Origin: Cupriavidus pauculus
Lineage (GTDB): Bacteria > Pseudomonadota > Gammaproteobacteria > Burkholderiales > Burkholderiaceae
DNA: 64,000 nucleotides
Direction of reading: 5' to 3'
NCBI RefSeq assembly: GCF_008801835.1
Contig: NZ_VZOW01000007.1
Coordinates: 1 to 64,000, forward strand
Part shown: positions 8,925-18,328 of the stretch, one piece after another
How the letters are laid out: each line of letters opens with the position of its first letter
How positions within the stretch are numbered: the stretch's first letter is position 1
Made by a program: the position numbers and the translations under genes
Notes under the pieces: generated by a model
What the model was told of the DNA's origin: nothing
Seen by the model: only the letters and a program-made list of their open reading frames with translations
The model's database searches: none

Positions 8925-9458
8925 ATGAGCAATGTGTTTTCCACCATCAAACGCGAATTTATGGAGATGTTGCCGCCGACCATCTTTTTCCTGGTGGCGC
9001 TTCATATCGTTGCATTGATTCGCGCGCTGATGGTCCGCAGTGCCGGCATCGAAATCCAGACGTCGGCTTCGATCCTGCTTGCCGCGCTGATTCTGGGTAA
9101 AGCGGTATTGATCGCCAATTTGCTGCCGTTCATCAATCGATTTCCGGACAAGCCGCTGATCTGGAATGTCGCGTGGAAAACGCTGATCTACGCACTGGTG
9201 GCGCTGCTCGTGCACTACCTTGAAAGGCTGTACGAGTACTGGAAAGAGACGCCGGGCCTGGCGGCAGCCAACCAGAAGCTGCTTCTGGAAATCAACTGGG
9301 CCCATTTCTGGGCCATCCAGATCCTGCTGTTGACGCTGATTTTTTCCTATTGCGTCATTGCCGAGCTGGTGCGCGTGATTGGCCGCGAAAAGTTCAAGAG
9401 AATGTTTTTCGGACCATTGCCCGAGCGGCTTTCCGCGCCCGTGAGCAGCCGGGACTGA
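8925..9458 (+). CDS. membrane protein of unknown function, four predicted TM segments
   Basis: A 177-residue inner-membrane protein. Hydrophobic stretches lie at about 16-36, 48-68, 83-100 and 128-150. The start ATG is preceded by AAGGGGAGCTGC, a good ribosome-binding site. No family is recognised with confidence. It stands alone between a divergent DUF4239 gene and a converging NIPSNAP gene. Confidence 0.65.
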   Translation: MSNVFSTIKREFMEMLPPTIFFLVALHIVALIRALMVRSAGIEIQTSASILLAALILGKAVLIANLLPFINRFPDKPLIWNVAWKTLIYALVALLVHYLERLYEYWKETPGLAAANQKLLLEINWAHFWAIQILLLTLIFSYCVIAELVRVIGREKFKRMFFGPLPERLSAPVSSRD

Positions 9459-9488
9459 AGCCGGCCGCGTTCCGCTCGGCTACGGCCA

Positions 9489-9806
9489 CTACGGCTGGAA
9501 GAACGACACCGGCGTCATCAGCCGGTTTTCCTGGCTGATCAGGTATCCGGCCTCGGCGCTCATGCGCAGATAGTCGGCCCAGGCGGGATCCTTCTGCAGC
9601 GCCTGGCGCTTGGCCTCGCGATCCGCCGCGCTGTCGTAGACCCAGATATGGGTATAGCTGTTGACGTTGCCGGTCTCGGTCTGCATGTAGGCCAGCGGCT
9701 TGCCCAGATGGCGGCTCTGAACCGCAAAGCCGTGCTCGGCATACAGCGCCAGGTGTTTCTTGATAGTGCCGGGACGGCAGGTGTAGGTTCGTACGTCGTA
9801 CAGCAT
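9489..9806 (-). CDS. NIPSNAP family protein
   Basis: A 105-residue dimeric alpha-beta barrel protein. The start MLYDVRTYTCRPGT and the segment THIWVYDSAADREAKR are typical of the NIPSNAP family. The frame stays open upstream to 10055, but that part is a shadow of the Bug gene, and the ATG at 9806 has an AAGGAAAA sequence upstream. It lies 26 bp downstream of a Bug gene on the same strand and is probably cotranscribed with it. Biochemical role unknown. Confidence 0.85.
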   Translation of the reverse strand: MLYDVRTYTCRPGTIKKHLALYAEHGFAVQSRHLGKPLAYMQTETGNVNSYTHIWVYDSAADREAKRQALQKDPAWADYLRMSAEAGYLISQENRLMTPVSFFQP

Positions 9807-9832
9807 GGGTTTTCCTTGGATGATGCGGCGAT

Positions 9833-10807
9833 TCAATCGACGGTGGCGCCGGACTGCTTGACCAGCACGGCCCAGCGCGCGACTTCCTGGTTCACGTATT
9901 TCTGAAATGCGGGCTGGTCGTCGCCGATCGGGTCGGCGCCAAGCCCTTTCAGGCGGTCCTTGACGGCGGGATCGGCCACGCTCTGCACGATGGCCTGCGA
10001 GAGCTTCTGGATGGCTGCCGGCGGCGTGCCGGCCGGTACGAACAGGCCGAACCACGAACGCGCGGTCATGCCCGGAAACGGCGTCTCGGAAAACGCGGGC
10101 ACGTCGGGTAGCGCGGCGTGGCGTTTGTTGCCGGTCACCGCCAGCGCCTTGAGCTTGCCGGCCTGCACCTGCGCGAGCACCTCGGGCAGGTTGGCGAACA
10201 TGACCTGCACCTGGCCGCCCATCACGTCGTTGAGCGCCTGCGCGCCGCCCTTGTAGGCCACGTGCGTCATCTTCGCGCCGGCCAGCGTGCTGAACTGCTC
10301 GCCGGCCAGATGCGACGCGGTGCCGGTGCCGCCCGATCCGTAGTTGACGCGGCCGGCGTTGGCCTTCGCATAGGCGGCGAGTTCGCTGGCCGAATTGACG
10401 GGCACCGATGGATTGACCACCAGCAGCAATGGCACCGACGCCAGGTTGGACAGGCCGACGAAATCGCGCGTGAGACTGTAGTTGAGCTTCTGGTAGAGCG
10501 ATGCATTGATGGCGTGGCTCGACGTGGCCATCAGCAGCGTGTAGCCGTCCGGGTCCGATCGCGCCGCCGCAACCGCGCCGATATTGCCGTTGGCGCCGGC
10601 CTTGTTTTCCACCACCACCGACTGACCCAGCCGTGCCGACATGGCTTGCGCCACGGTGCGCGCGATCACGTCGGTGGCGCCGCCGGCCGCGAACGGCACG
10701 ATGACGCGCAAGGGGCGGTCGGGATAGTCGGCCATGGCGTGAAATGTCGTGAAGCCCAATGCGGCGGCCACGGCAAGGCCCCGCAAGCGGGCGATTGCTT
10801 TGTGCAT
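9833..10807 (-). CDS. Bug family substrate-binding protein
   Basis: A 324-residue periplasmic receptor. The ATG at 10807 is preceded by GGAGACAG and starts a signal peptide of about 26 residues ending in FHAMA; upstream residues of the open frame are not part of it. Bug marks are PFAAGGATDVIARTVA, ENKAGANGNIGA, DPDGYTLLMATSSHAIN, VAYKGGAQAL and LPDVPAFSE. It is followed by a NIPSNAP gene and preceded by an AraC regulator on the same strand. The ligand is probably a carboxylate but is unknown. Confidence 0.9.
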   Translation of the reverse strand: MHKAIARLRGLAVAAALGFTTFHAMADYPDRPLRVIVPFAAGGATDVIARTVAQAMSARLGQSVVVENKAGANGNIGAVAAARSDPDGYTLLMATSSHAINASLYQKLNYSLTRDFVGLSNLASVPLLLVVNPSVPVNSASELAAYAKANAGRVNYGSGGTGTASHLAGEQFSTLAGAKMTHVAYKGGAQALNDVMGGQVQVMFANLPEVLAQVQAGKLKALAVTGNKRHAALPDVPAFSETPFPGMTARSWFGLFVPAGTPPAAIQKLSQAIVQSVADPAVKDRLKGLGADPIGDDQPAFQKYVNQEVARWAVLVKQSGATVD

Positions 10808-10937
10808 GTCTGTCTCCTGTGCCTGTGTTTTTCGCGACGACCGCTGGCGGGCGATCGGCGTCATGCGCAGCACTTTACGCAGGCGCGCGACGCCAGCGTT
10901 AGGACAGATCGGACGTTGTGTTGGACTTTTCCGCGCG

Positions 10938-11882
10938 TCAGTCGAGCGGTCGGCAGTGCTGGCGGCGGAAGTCGCCCGGCGTGAGGCCGGTCTGCTTCTT
11001 GAAGAAGCGCGTGAAGTACGCCGGATCCTCGATGTTGAGGCGGAACGCGATCTCGGCGATGCCGGTCTCGGTGTTGCTGAGCCAGCGCTTGGCCTCCAGC
11101 ACCACGCGCTCCTGCACCACCTGGCTGGCCGTGCGGCCCAGCGTGCGTTTCACCGCGTCGTTGAGCTGGCGTTCGCTCACGCAAAGCGCTTCGGCGTACT
11201 GGCCGATGGTGTCGAAGCGCAGGTAGTGCGTTTCCACCAGCATCGTGAAGCGGCGCATCAGCGCCTGCTGCGGCCCCGTGGCGCCGGGCGTCTCGCTGTC
11301 CGCGCACAGGCGGCGCAGCCGTGTGAGCAGGATCAGCAGGCTGGCCTGCACCACATCGGCATAGCCGGGCTGCCGGTCGCGCGCCTCGTGTTCCATCTCG
11401 CGCAGCAACGGCAGCAAGGCGTCGTGCTGCTGCGGCGTCAGATAGAGCGCGCTGTTCGCGCCGCCGTTGCCGCGCGCAGGATGGTAGAACGGAAAGCGCG
11501 CCACGTCTTCGGCGCGCGGGAACATCCGCGCGAAAAAATCGATGCTGAAGTTGAGCACATAGCCGTGCGGCTTGATCGACGACGTCCAGGCATGGACCTG
11601 CCCTGGCGATAGAAAGAACACGGAATGGTCGCGCACGTCGAAATGCGCAAAGTCGAGCATGTGCGTGCCGCTTGCGCGCGTCATCCACAGCAGATGGTAG
11701 TAGTTGTGCCGATGCAGAAAACCGCGCGGAATGTCGTCACGGTCCTGCAGCCGCACCAGATCGAAATAGAACGCGCCGTCGCTGGCAAACGCCGACGTCT
11801 CGAAGATCGGGAACGTATCGGCGGAGACATCGGTGGCCACCACGGCAGCGGCGGCGGAATGGGGACGGGGGGCGTCGGGCAC
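10938..11882 (-). CDS. AraC family transcriptional regulator
   Basis: A regulator of about 314 residues. The N-terminal half is a cupin-like sensor (LHRHNYYHLLWM, then VFFLSPGQVHAW), and the last 100 residues are the double helix-turn-helix of AraC proteins (IGQYAEALCVSERQLN and IAEIAFRLNIEDPAYFTRFFKK). The open frame extends to 11966, but GTG at 11882 has AAGGAA just upstream and removes a non-conserved leader. It lies upstream of the Bug/NIPSNAP pair on the same strand and probably controls it. Confidence 0.88.
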   Translation of the reverse strand: MPDAPRPHSAAAAVVATDVSADTFPIFETSAFASDGAFYFDLVRLQDRDDIPRGFLHRHNYYHLLWMTRASGTHMLDFAHFDVRDHSVFFLSPGQVHAWTSSIKPHGYVLNFSIDFFARMFPRAEDVARFPFYHPARGNGGANSALYLTPQQHDALLPLLREMEHEARDRQPGYADVVQASLLILLTRLRRLCADSETPGATGPQQALMRRFTMLVETHYLRFDTIGQYAEALCVSERQLNDAVKRTLGRTASQVVQERVVLEAKRWLSNTETGIAEIAFRLNIEDPAYFTRFFKKQTGLTPGDFRRQHCRPLD

Positions 11883-12019
11883 GCGAGGATTCCTTGCGAT
11901 TCGGGTTCGGATACTAAAAAACCATCGGCATCGTATCGCATCGGCAGACGGCCTATCGCATCCCAAAGCGACTGCATCGCTTCAGGCGGCCGCAGATTCG
12001 CTGCGGGCTTACCCACGCA

Positions 12020-12970
12020 TCACGCCGCGCGCAGAATCCGTCGGCGGGCGGCATCGAATGCCGCGCCTTCGGCCACCAGCCAGGCTTCCACTTCGGCAAC
12101 CTGCGCGGTTTGCCCGTGTGCGCAGACAAAGTGATAGGCAGCCACGCTGGGCGCGTGAATGCCCCACAGGTCCACCAGCCGGCCGGCTTCCAGCTCCTCA
12201 AGGATCAGCGCGGAGCGTCCCATCGCCACGCCCTGACCGGCCAGCGCCGCGTTGATCGCCAGTTGGGATAAGTTGAAGCGCTGCCCCTCCGCGGCATCGG
12301 GCAAGTCCACGCCCGCATGACGCAGCCAGCCCTGCCATTCCTCGAATTCGCCAGCGCCGTCCCATGGCGTGACGTCATGCAGCAGCATGCTGCCGCGCAG
12401 CCCGTCCGGCGACCGCAACTCGGGATGCGCCGCCACATAGGCCGGACTGGCCACCGGGATCAGCCATTCGTCGAGGAAGCGGTCCGCCTTCAGATCGGCA
12501 TAGCCGCCCGGATCGAAACGCACGGCCGCCTCGGTGCCGTCGCGCATCATGCGCGAGCGGTCCAGCGCGTGGAATTCGCCATAGACACGCAGGCCGATGT
12601 CCGGATGCTGGCGAAAGAAGCCGCCCAGCCGCGGCGTCAGCCACACCATCGCGAACGATGGCGAGCACGACAACGCGATCGGCTGCTTGTCTCGCGGGCG
12701 GCGCAGTTGCGTGAGCGTGCCTTCGATGGCCTGGAACGATTCGCGCAGTACAAAGCGCAGCCGCTCGCCTTCCGGCGTCAGTACCAGCGCACGCGGCGTG
12801 CGCAGGAACAGCGGCCGGTCCAGCCACTGCTCCAGTTGCTTGACCTGCTGGCTGACCGCGCCCTGGGTGACGCACAGTTCCGCGGCGGCCTGGGTGAAGT
12901 TGCAATGTCGTGCCGCCGCCTCAAAACAGCGCAGCCAGCCCAATAATGATGCAGAAAGTGTGTTGGCCAT
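12020..12970 (-). CDS. LysR-type regulator, GcvA-like, divergent from D-serine dehydratase
   Basis: A 316-residue LysR protein. The helix-turn-helix covers residues 8-66 (LLGWLRCFEAAARH, VTQGAVSQQVKQLEQ). The effector domain shows LSCSPSFAMVWLTPRL and the C-terminal GQGVAMGRSALI. It is divergent from the dsdA-like gene with about 90 bp between the starts, the usual arrangement for a LysR activator and its target. It is not the short DsdC type by context alone, but control of dsdA is the simplest reading. Confidence 0.87.
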   Translation of the reverse strand: MANTLSASLLGWLRCFEAAARHCNFTQAAAELCVTQGAVSQQVKQLEQWLDRPLFLRTPRALVLTPEGERLRFVLRESFQAIEGTLTQLRRPRDKQPIALSCSPSFAMVWLTPRLGGFFRQHPDIGLRVYGEFHALDRSRMMRDGTEAAVRFDPGGYADLKADRFLDEWLIPVASPAYVAAHPELRSPDGLRGSMLLHDVTPWDGAGEFEEWQGWLRHAGVDLPDAAEGQRFNLSQLAINAALAGQGVAMGRSALILEELEAGRLVDLWGIHAPSVAAYHFVCAHGQTAQVAEVEAWLVAEGAAFDAARRRILRAA

Positions 12971-13063
12971 TAGTCAGGCTAATGCATGGATCAGTACAAA
13001 TGGTTTGTCACTGTGGCCCGATGGGACAAGAATGGGATCAACCTTTGCAAACACAGAGTTGCC

Positions 13064-14446
13064 ATGCCAAGCGATGTATCCGTCGAAGTTTCCGGCATTT
13101 CCGCCCGCGTCCCGGCATTTACCCCGGCCCTGCGCAGGGCGCTGCAGGCCGGCCGCCCGGTGTTCTGGGCGAATCCCCAGCGTAGCGCGGCACCCCGGAT
13201 ACCAACCGAAGTGGATGGCCGCGTCATTAGTCTAGCTGATGTACGCGCCGCCCAGGCGCGCTTCGAGCGCTTTGCGCCGTTGCTGGCGCGGCTGTTTCCC
13301 GAACTGGCCGACAGCGCGGGCCGGATCGAATCGCCGCTGCTGGCGGCGCCGGCCATGCAACAGGCGCTGAACCTGCCCACGACCGCCGGCACCCTGTGGA
13401 TCAAGGCCGATCACAGCCTGCCCGTGGCCGGATCGATCAAGGCGCGCGGCGGTTTCCACGAAGTGCTGGAATTTGCTGAAACACTGGCCATCGAGCATGG
13501 ATTGGTTGCGCTCGACGGCGACTATGCCTGCCTGGCCGACGCGCCGGCGCGTGAACTGTTCGGCCGCTACCAGGTGGCGGTGGGGTCCACCGGCAATCTC
13601 GGGCTGAGCATTGGCGTGATGGCCTCGGCGCTGGGTTTTCGCGCGGCGGTCCATATGTCGTCGGACGCCAAGGCTTGGAAGAAGGACCGTCTGCGCTCGC
13701 GCGGCGTGCAGGTGGTCGAGCACACTGGCGACTACGCGGCCGCCGTCGCCGCTGGCCGCCGCGAGGCCGACGCCGATCCCTATTGCTATTTCGTCGACGA
13801 CGAGCGCTCGCTGTCACTGATGCTTGGCTACAGCGCCGCCGCGCTGCATCTGGCCGATCAACTGGCCGCCGCCGGCGTGCAGGTCGATGCGCAGCACCCG
13901 CTGTTCGTCTACCTGCCGTGCGGCGTGGGCGGCGCGCCGGCCGGTATCGCGTTTGGCTTGCGCCAGCTCTACGGTCCGCATGTCCACGCATTCTTCGCCG
14001 AGCCGACGCAATCGCCTTGTTTCCTGGTGGAAATGCTTTCGCCGGGCGCGTCGGTCTATGACATCGGCCTGACCAATCGCACCGAGGCCGACGGACTGGC
14101 CGTGCCGCAGGCGTCGGAACTGGCCGCGCAGGCCATGCGTGCGCTGCTGGGCGGTGTCTACACGGTGGCCGACGACACGCTGTTCGTCGACCTGCATCGC
14201 GTGCGCGACACCGAAAACCTGCGCATCGAGCCATCGGCAGCGGCAGGTTTCAGCGGCCCCGGCATGCTGACCGGCACCGATGAGGGTCGCGCGTATTTGC
14301 AGCAGCACAAGCTGGACGGCGCGATGTCCGGCGCCACCCATCTGGTCTGGACCACGGGCGGCCTGTTCGTCCCCGCCGAGGAATATGCGCGCTTTGCCGA
14401 ACGCGGCGCGGCGCTGGCAGCGGCGCAGGCCGCCCCGTCGGAATAG
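13064..14446 (+). CDS. dsdA: D-serine dehydratase (D-serine ammonia-lyase)
   Basis: A pyridoxal-phosphate enzyme of the DsdA type that converts D-serine to pyruvate and ammonia. The PLP lysine is in [14 protein letters not shown], the phosphate-binding loop is [11 protein letters not shown], and [14 protein letters not shown] forms the glycine-rich segment of the fold type II core. From the ATG at 13064 it has 460 residues, close to the family's usual 440. The open frame begins at 12986, but that leader has no family counterpart. The next gene is a Bug receptor, so it may act on an imported hydroxy-amino acid; the gene symbol rests on overall likeness. Confidence 0.85.
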   Translation: MPSDVSVEVSGISARVPAFTPALRRALQAGRPVFWANPQRSAAPRIPTEVDGRVISLADVRAAQARFERFAPLLARLFPELADSAGRIESPLLAAPAMQQALNLPTTAGTLWIKADHSLPVAGSIKARGGFHEVLEFAETLAIEHGLVALDGDYACLADAPARELFGRYQVAVGSTGNLGLSIGVMASALGFRAAVHMSSDAKAWKKDRLRSRGVQVVEHTGDYAAAVAAGRREADADPYCYFVDDERSLSLMLGYSAAALHLADQLAAAGVQVDAQHPLFVYLPCGVGGAPAGIAFGLRQLYGPHVHAFFAEPTQSPCFLVEMLSPGASVYDIGLTNRTEADGLAVPQASELAAQAMRALLGGVYTVADDTLFVDLHRVRDTENLRIEPSAAAGFSGPGMLTGTDEGRAYLQQHKLDGAMSGATHLVWTTGGLFVPAEEYARFAERGAALAAAQAAPSE

Positions 14447-14501
14447 CCGACATAGTCGGCCCATCCCACCCCTTTCGATAACACCGTTGCGGAGCTTCAC
14501 C

Positions 14502-15482
14502 ATGAACCGATCGAATCTTCAAATCGTGCATGCCGTCGTGGCCGGCTGTCTGGCCGCTGGCGCTTCGCTGGCGTTGGCGCAAGGCTATCCCGCCAAGCCG
14601 GTCCAGCTTGTCATTCCGTTCCCGCCCGGCGGCGCCACCGATGTGATCGGGCGTCTGATCGGCAAGAAGCTCGGCGACAAGCTTGGCCAGACGGTCGTGA
14701 TCGACAACCGGCCCGGCGCCGGGACCATCGTCGGCGCCAGCTACGTGGCCAAGGCCGCGCCCGATGGCTACACGCTGCTGGCCAGCTCGGGCACCACGTT
14801 CACGGTGAACCCGGCCATCCACAGCAAGTTGCCCTACGACCCGGTCAAGAGTTTCGAGCCGATCGGCTTTACCGGCCGCACGGGCCTGATCCTGCTGGCC
14901 AACAAGGACCAGCCGATCGGCACGCTCAAGCAGCTGGTCGCCGCCGCCAAGGCGCAGCCGGGCAAGTATTCGTATGGATCGTTCGGCACCGGCACGACCG
15001 CGCAGTTCGCTGGCGAGATGCTGTTCAACCTGGCCGGCGTGAAGCTGCTGCATGTGCCGTACAAGGGCAGTGCCCCGGCCATGACCGACCTGATCGGCGG
15101 GCAGATTCCGTTTTCGGTCGATACGGTGGCCGCGGCGATTCCGCAGGTGAAGGCTGGCAAGGTCAAGGCCATCGCCGTGACCACCGCCAAGCGCTCCGCG
15201 CTGCTGCCCGACGTGCCGACCGCAGCAGAAGCCGGCTATCCGGGCATCGACGCCGACACCTGGCTGGCGCTGGTGGCGCCGCGCGGCCTGCCCGCGGACG
15301 TAAAGCAAAAACTGGAGAAAGCCCTGGCCGAAGTGATGGCCGACCCCGATACGCACCAGCAACTGACCAAGGCCGGCTTCGAGCCCTTCGCGGGCAACGG
15401 CGCAGCCGTGGCGGCGCAGATCAACAAGGAGCTGCCGCTGATGCGCGCAACCGCGCAGCGTGCCAACATTACGGCCGAATAA
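14502..15482 (+). CDS. Bug family substrate-binding protein
   Basis: A 326-residue periplasmic receptor starting at ATG 14502 after GCGGAGC. The signal peptide ends near residue 27 (SLALAQ). Bug marks: PFPPGGATDVIGRLIG, NRPGAGTIVGASY, APDGYTLLAS, HVPYKGSAPAMTD and LPDVPTAAEAGYP. It lies between the dsdA gene (55 bp before) and an amidase gene (24 bp after), which suggests a shared transcript and uptake of an amide or amino-acid-like compound. Confidence 0.9.
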   Translation: MNRSNLQIVHAVVAGCLAAGASLALAQGYPAKPVQLVIPFPPGGATDVIGRLIGKKLGDKLGQTVVIDNRPGAGTIVGASYVAKAAPDGYTLLASSGTTFTVNPAIHSKLPYDPVKSFEPIGFTGRTGLILLANKDQPIGTLKQLVAAAKAQPGKYSYGSFGTGTTAQFAGEMLFNLAGVKLLHVPYKGSAPAMTDLIGGQIPFSVDTVAAAIPQVKAGKVKAIAVTTAKRSALLPDVPTAAEAGYPGIDADTWLALVAPRGLPADVKQKLEKALAEVMADPDTHQQLTKAGFEPFAGNGAAVAAQINKELPLMRATAQRANITAE

Positions 15483-15506
15483 CGGCCGGCCATCACGGAG
15501 ACAGCA

Positions 15507-17036
15507 GTGAACGATTCTCAGAAGACGCTGGTGGCGCGCTCCGCCACCGAATTGCGGCGCATGATCGGCAGCAAGGAGATCTCGCCGGTGGAATTGCTGG
15601 ACGCCTGCATCGCACAGATCGAGCGCGTGAACCCGCTGCTCAACGCGGTGACGGCAACCTGCTTTGACCGCGCGCGTGACGAGGCGCGCGCCGCCGAGCG
15701 CGCCGTGCTCGACGGGCGGCCGCTGGGTTTGCTGCACGGCCTGCCGCTCGGCGTAAAGGACCTGGAAGCCACGGCCGGGCTGTTGACCACCTACGGGTCG
15801 CCGCTGTTCCGCGATAACGTGCCGGCCGAAGACAACGTGCTGGTGGCGCGGCTGCGTGCGGCCGGCGCCGTGGTGGCGGGCAAGACCAACATCCCGGAAA
15901 TGGGCGCCGGTGCCAATTCGCGCAACGACGTCTGGGGCGCCACGGGCAACCCGTTCAATCCCAACCTCAACGCCGGCGGATCGTCGGGCGGTTCTGCCGC
16001 GGCGCTGGCGGCTGATTTGCTGCCAGTGTGCACCGGCTCGGATACGGGCGGATCGCTGCGGATTCCCGCCGCCAAGTGCGGCGTGGTCGGTTTTCGTCCA
16101 TCGCCGGGCGTGGTGCCAAGTTCGCGCAAGCTGCTGGGCTGGACGCCGATCTCGGTGGTCGGCCCGATGGGCCGCACCGTGGCCGATGCGTGCCTGCAAC
16201 TGGCGGCGTCAGCGGGCGTGTCCGCAGGCGATCCGCTGACCTATCCGCTCGATGCGATGTCGTTCGTCACGCCGATGCCGGTCGATCTGGGCAGCCTGCG
16301 CGTGGCTTATTCCGAGGACTTCGGCTGCTGCGATGTCGACGACGATATCCGCCGCACGTTCCGCGAAAAGATCGCCGCGATGCGCCATCTGTTCCGCAGC
16401 TGCGATGCGATCGACGTGGACCTGGGCGACGCGCACCGCTGCTTCGACGTACTGCGCGCCGAGAGCTTCGTCGCCGGCATGCGCGACGCCTACGAGCGCG
16501 ATCCTGCCAGCCTGGGGCCCAACACGCGCGCCAACTTCGAGATGGGCGCGCGCATGTCGCTGCTCGACAGCGCGTGGGCGCAGGCCGAGCAGACGCGCAT
16601 CCTGCAGCGCTTCCAGCAGCTGTATCGCGATTACGACGTGATCCTGTCGCCGACCACGCCGGTGTCGCCATTCCCGTGGACATCGCTTTACGCGGAATCG
16701 ATCAACGGCGTGCGGCAGGAAAATTATTACCGCTGGCTGTCGCTGACCTACGTGGTGACGCTGACCACGCATCCGGCGTTGTCGCTGCCGTGCGGACGCG
16801 ATCATGCGGGCATGCCGTTCGGCCTGCAGATCGTCGGCGGCTTCCGCAAGGATCACGAAACGCTGGGCGTGTCCCATGCGATGGAGCAGGCGTTCGCGGC
16901 CATTCCATCGTTGCGCCGCCCGCTGCCGGATCTCGACGCACTGAAACCGGCCGAGCCGGCGCTGACGTCGATCGTCACCGCACCGCCCGTGCTTGACGCC
17001 AAGGTGAAAGCGGGCAGGGCAGCGTCGGCAGTCTAG
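15507..17036 (+). CDS. amidase signature family hydrolase
   Basis: A 509-residue hydrolase of the amidase signature family. The Ser-cisSer-Lys triad is visible: the Lys in the LGVKDLEAT region (about residue 78), and the Ser residues in GGSSGGSAAALAA (about 153-165) followed by TGSDTGGSLRIPA. It is slightly longer than the usual 450-500 residues. It lies 24 bp after a Bug gene and is followed by a strong hairpin. The substrate is unknown; glutamyl-tRNA amidotransferase subunit A is unlikely in this catabolic setting without gatB/gatC. Confidence 0.88.
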   Translation: MNDSQKTLVARSATELRRMIGSKEISPVELLDACIAQIERVNPLLNAVTATCFDRARDEARAAERAVLDGRPLGLLHGLPLGVKDLEATAGLLTTYGSPLFRDNVPAEDNVLVARLRAAGAVVAGKTNIPEMGAGANSRNDVWGATGNPFNPNLNAGGSSGGSAAALAADLLPVCTGSDTGGSLRIPAAKCGVVGFRPSPGVVPSSRKLLGWTPISVVGPMGRTVADACLQLAASAGVSAGDPLTYPLDAMSFVTPMPVDLGSLRVAYSEDFGCCDVDDDIRRTFREKIAAMRHLFRSCDAIDVDLGDAHRCFDVLRAESFVAGMRDAYERDPASLGPNTRANFEMGARMSLLDSAWAQAEQTRILQRFQQLYRDYDVILSPTTPVSPFPWTSLYAESINGVRQENYYRWLSLTYVVTLTTHPALSLPCGRDHAGMPFGLQIVGGFRKDHETLGVSHAMEQAFAAIPSLRRPLPDLDALKPAEPALTSIVTAPPVLDAKVKAGRAASAV

Positions 17037-17125
17037 CCGCATCGCGCGGGCATGCCGGCCGGACATATCCCGTCGCAAGCCCGCTGTTCCCGCCCGCTCC
17101 CGCACGGAAGCGGGCCGCAGCGCGA

Positions 17126-17146
17126 CCCGCCGCAAATCGCGGCGGG
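17126..17146 (+). terminator. hairpin after the amidase gene
   Basis: CCCGCCGC and GCGGCGGG form a perfect 8-bp stem around the loop AAATC, followed by CCATTTCAATTCC. It probably ends the dsdA-Bug-amidase transcript about 90 bp after the stop codon. Confidence 0.6.
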
Positions 17147-17240
17147 CCATTTCAATTCCATTGCATGGAATTACGCGGCTGCGTCGCGGTCCCCATCGGC
17201 CTAACCTCCTGTCATACCAAAACACAGACAGGAGACTGCC

Positions 17241-18236
17241 TTGGCAACCGTTGCATGGCATGCCGCGCGCCGACTGGCCGCGCTGGCGCTTCCGCTGGCC
17301 TTGCTGACCGGCCTTGCGGCCTCGGCGCAGGCCGCGTTCCCCGACAAACCGATCCGCATCGTCGTGCCATTCTCGCCGGGAGGCGGCACGGACCTGATTG
17401 CGCGCGCCCTGGGTATCGCCATGGCGCAGGACCTTGGCCAGCCCGTGGTGATCGACAACAAGCCCGGCGGCGGCACCATCATCGGCACGGACAACGTGGC
17501 CAAGAGCGCGCCAGATGGCTACACGCTGGTGATGGCCACGTTCGCGCACGCGGTCAATCCCAGCCTGCAGCCCAAGCTGCCCTTTGACACCGAGCGCGCC
17601 TTCACGCCCGTGATGCTGGTGGGCCGATCGCCCAACGTGCTGGTGGTGCGCGCTGACAGCCCGTACAAATCCGTGCGCGATGTGATCGCGGCCGCCAAGG
17701 CCAGGCCGGGGCGCATCTCGTTTGCGTCGCAGGGGCCGGGCACGTCGGCGCATCTGGCCGGTGAACTGTTCAAAAGCCTGGCTGGCGTCGACCTCAACCA
17801 CATCCCGTACAAGGGCGCCGGTCCCGCGATCACCGATCTGCTGGGCGGCCAGGTGGACATGATGTTCGCCACGGCGTCGGCCGTCGCCAATTTGCTGGAA
17901 TCGGGCAAGTTGCGCGCACTGGGCGTGACCACTGCGCAGCGCTCCACCAGCGCCGATCTGGCCCGCGTGCCGACGATTGCCGAAGCCGGCGTGCCGGGCT
18001 ACGTGGCCGAGAGCTGGTACGGGCTGTTCGCGCCCGCCGGAACGCCCGCGCCGGTAGTGGCGCGCCTGAACGCCGCCGCACGCAAGGCCGTTACCGCCGA
18101 GGCCTTCCGCAAGCGCGCCGAAGCGGAAGGTCTGCTCGTCACCCCGGGCACGCCCGAAGAGCTCGGCCGCTACGTGCGCGGCGAGCAGGCGCGCTGGGCC
18201 AAGGTCGTCAAGGACGCCCACATCAGCGCCAACTGA
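17241..18236 (+). CDS. Bug family substrate-binding protein (TTG start)
   Basis: A 331-residue periplasmic receptor. The best start is TTG at 17241, which has AGGAGA eight bases upstream and begins a signal peptide ending in AQAA at about residue 31. Bug marks: PFSPGGGTDLIARALG, NKPGGGTIIGTDN, APDGYTLVMATFAHAVN, IPYKGAGPAITD and VPTIAEAGVPGY. It heads a run of enoyl-CoA hydratase, acyl-CoA synthetase, hydrolase and IclR genes, so the ligand is probably an acid degraded through a CoA thioester. Confidence 0.9.
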   Translation: MATVAWHAARRLAALALPLALLTGLAASAQAAFPDKPIRIVVPFSPGGGTDLIARALGIAMAQDLGQPVVIDNKPGGGTIIGTDNVAKSAPDGYTLVMATFAHAVNPSLQPKLPFDTERAFTPVMLVGRSPNVLVVRADSPYKSVRDVIAAAKARPGRISFASQGPGTSAHLAGELFKSLAGVDLNHIPYKGAGPAITDLLGGQVDMMFATASAVANLLESGKLRALGVTTAQRSTSADLARVPTIAEAGVPGYVAESWYGLFAPAGTPAPVVARLNAAARKAVTAEAFRKRAEAEGLLVTPGTPEELGRYVRGEQARWAKVVKDAHISAN

Positions 18237-18328
18237 TCGCTACTGATCGCCACTGGTCGATCGCGCGCATTCGTGCATGGATCGACCACGGCACCGATTC
18301 CGATCCATCCCAACACCACGCAATCATC

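Noticed and set aside
14250-18221. Two very long minus-strand frames opposite the Bug/amidase run
   Set aside because: The plus-strand genes have clear families, starts and spacing; the minus frames are His/Arg/Gln-rich shadows.
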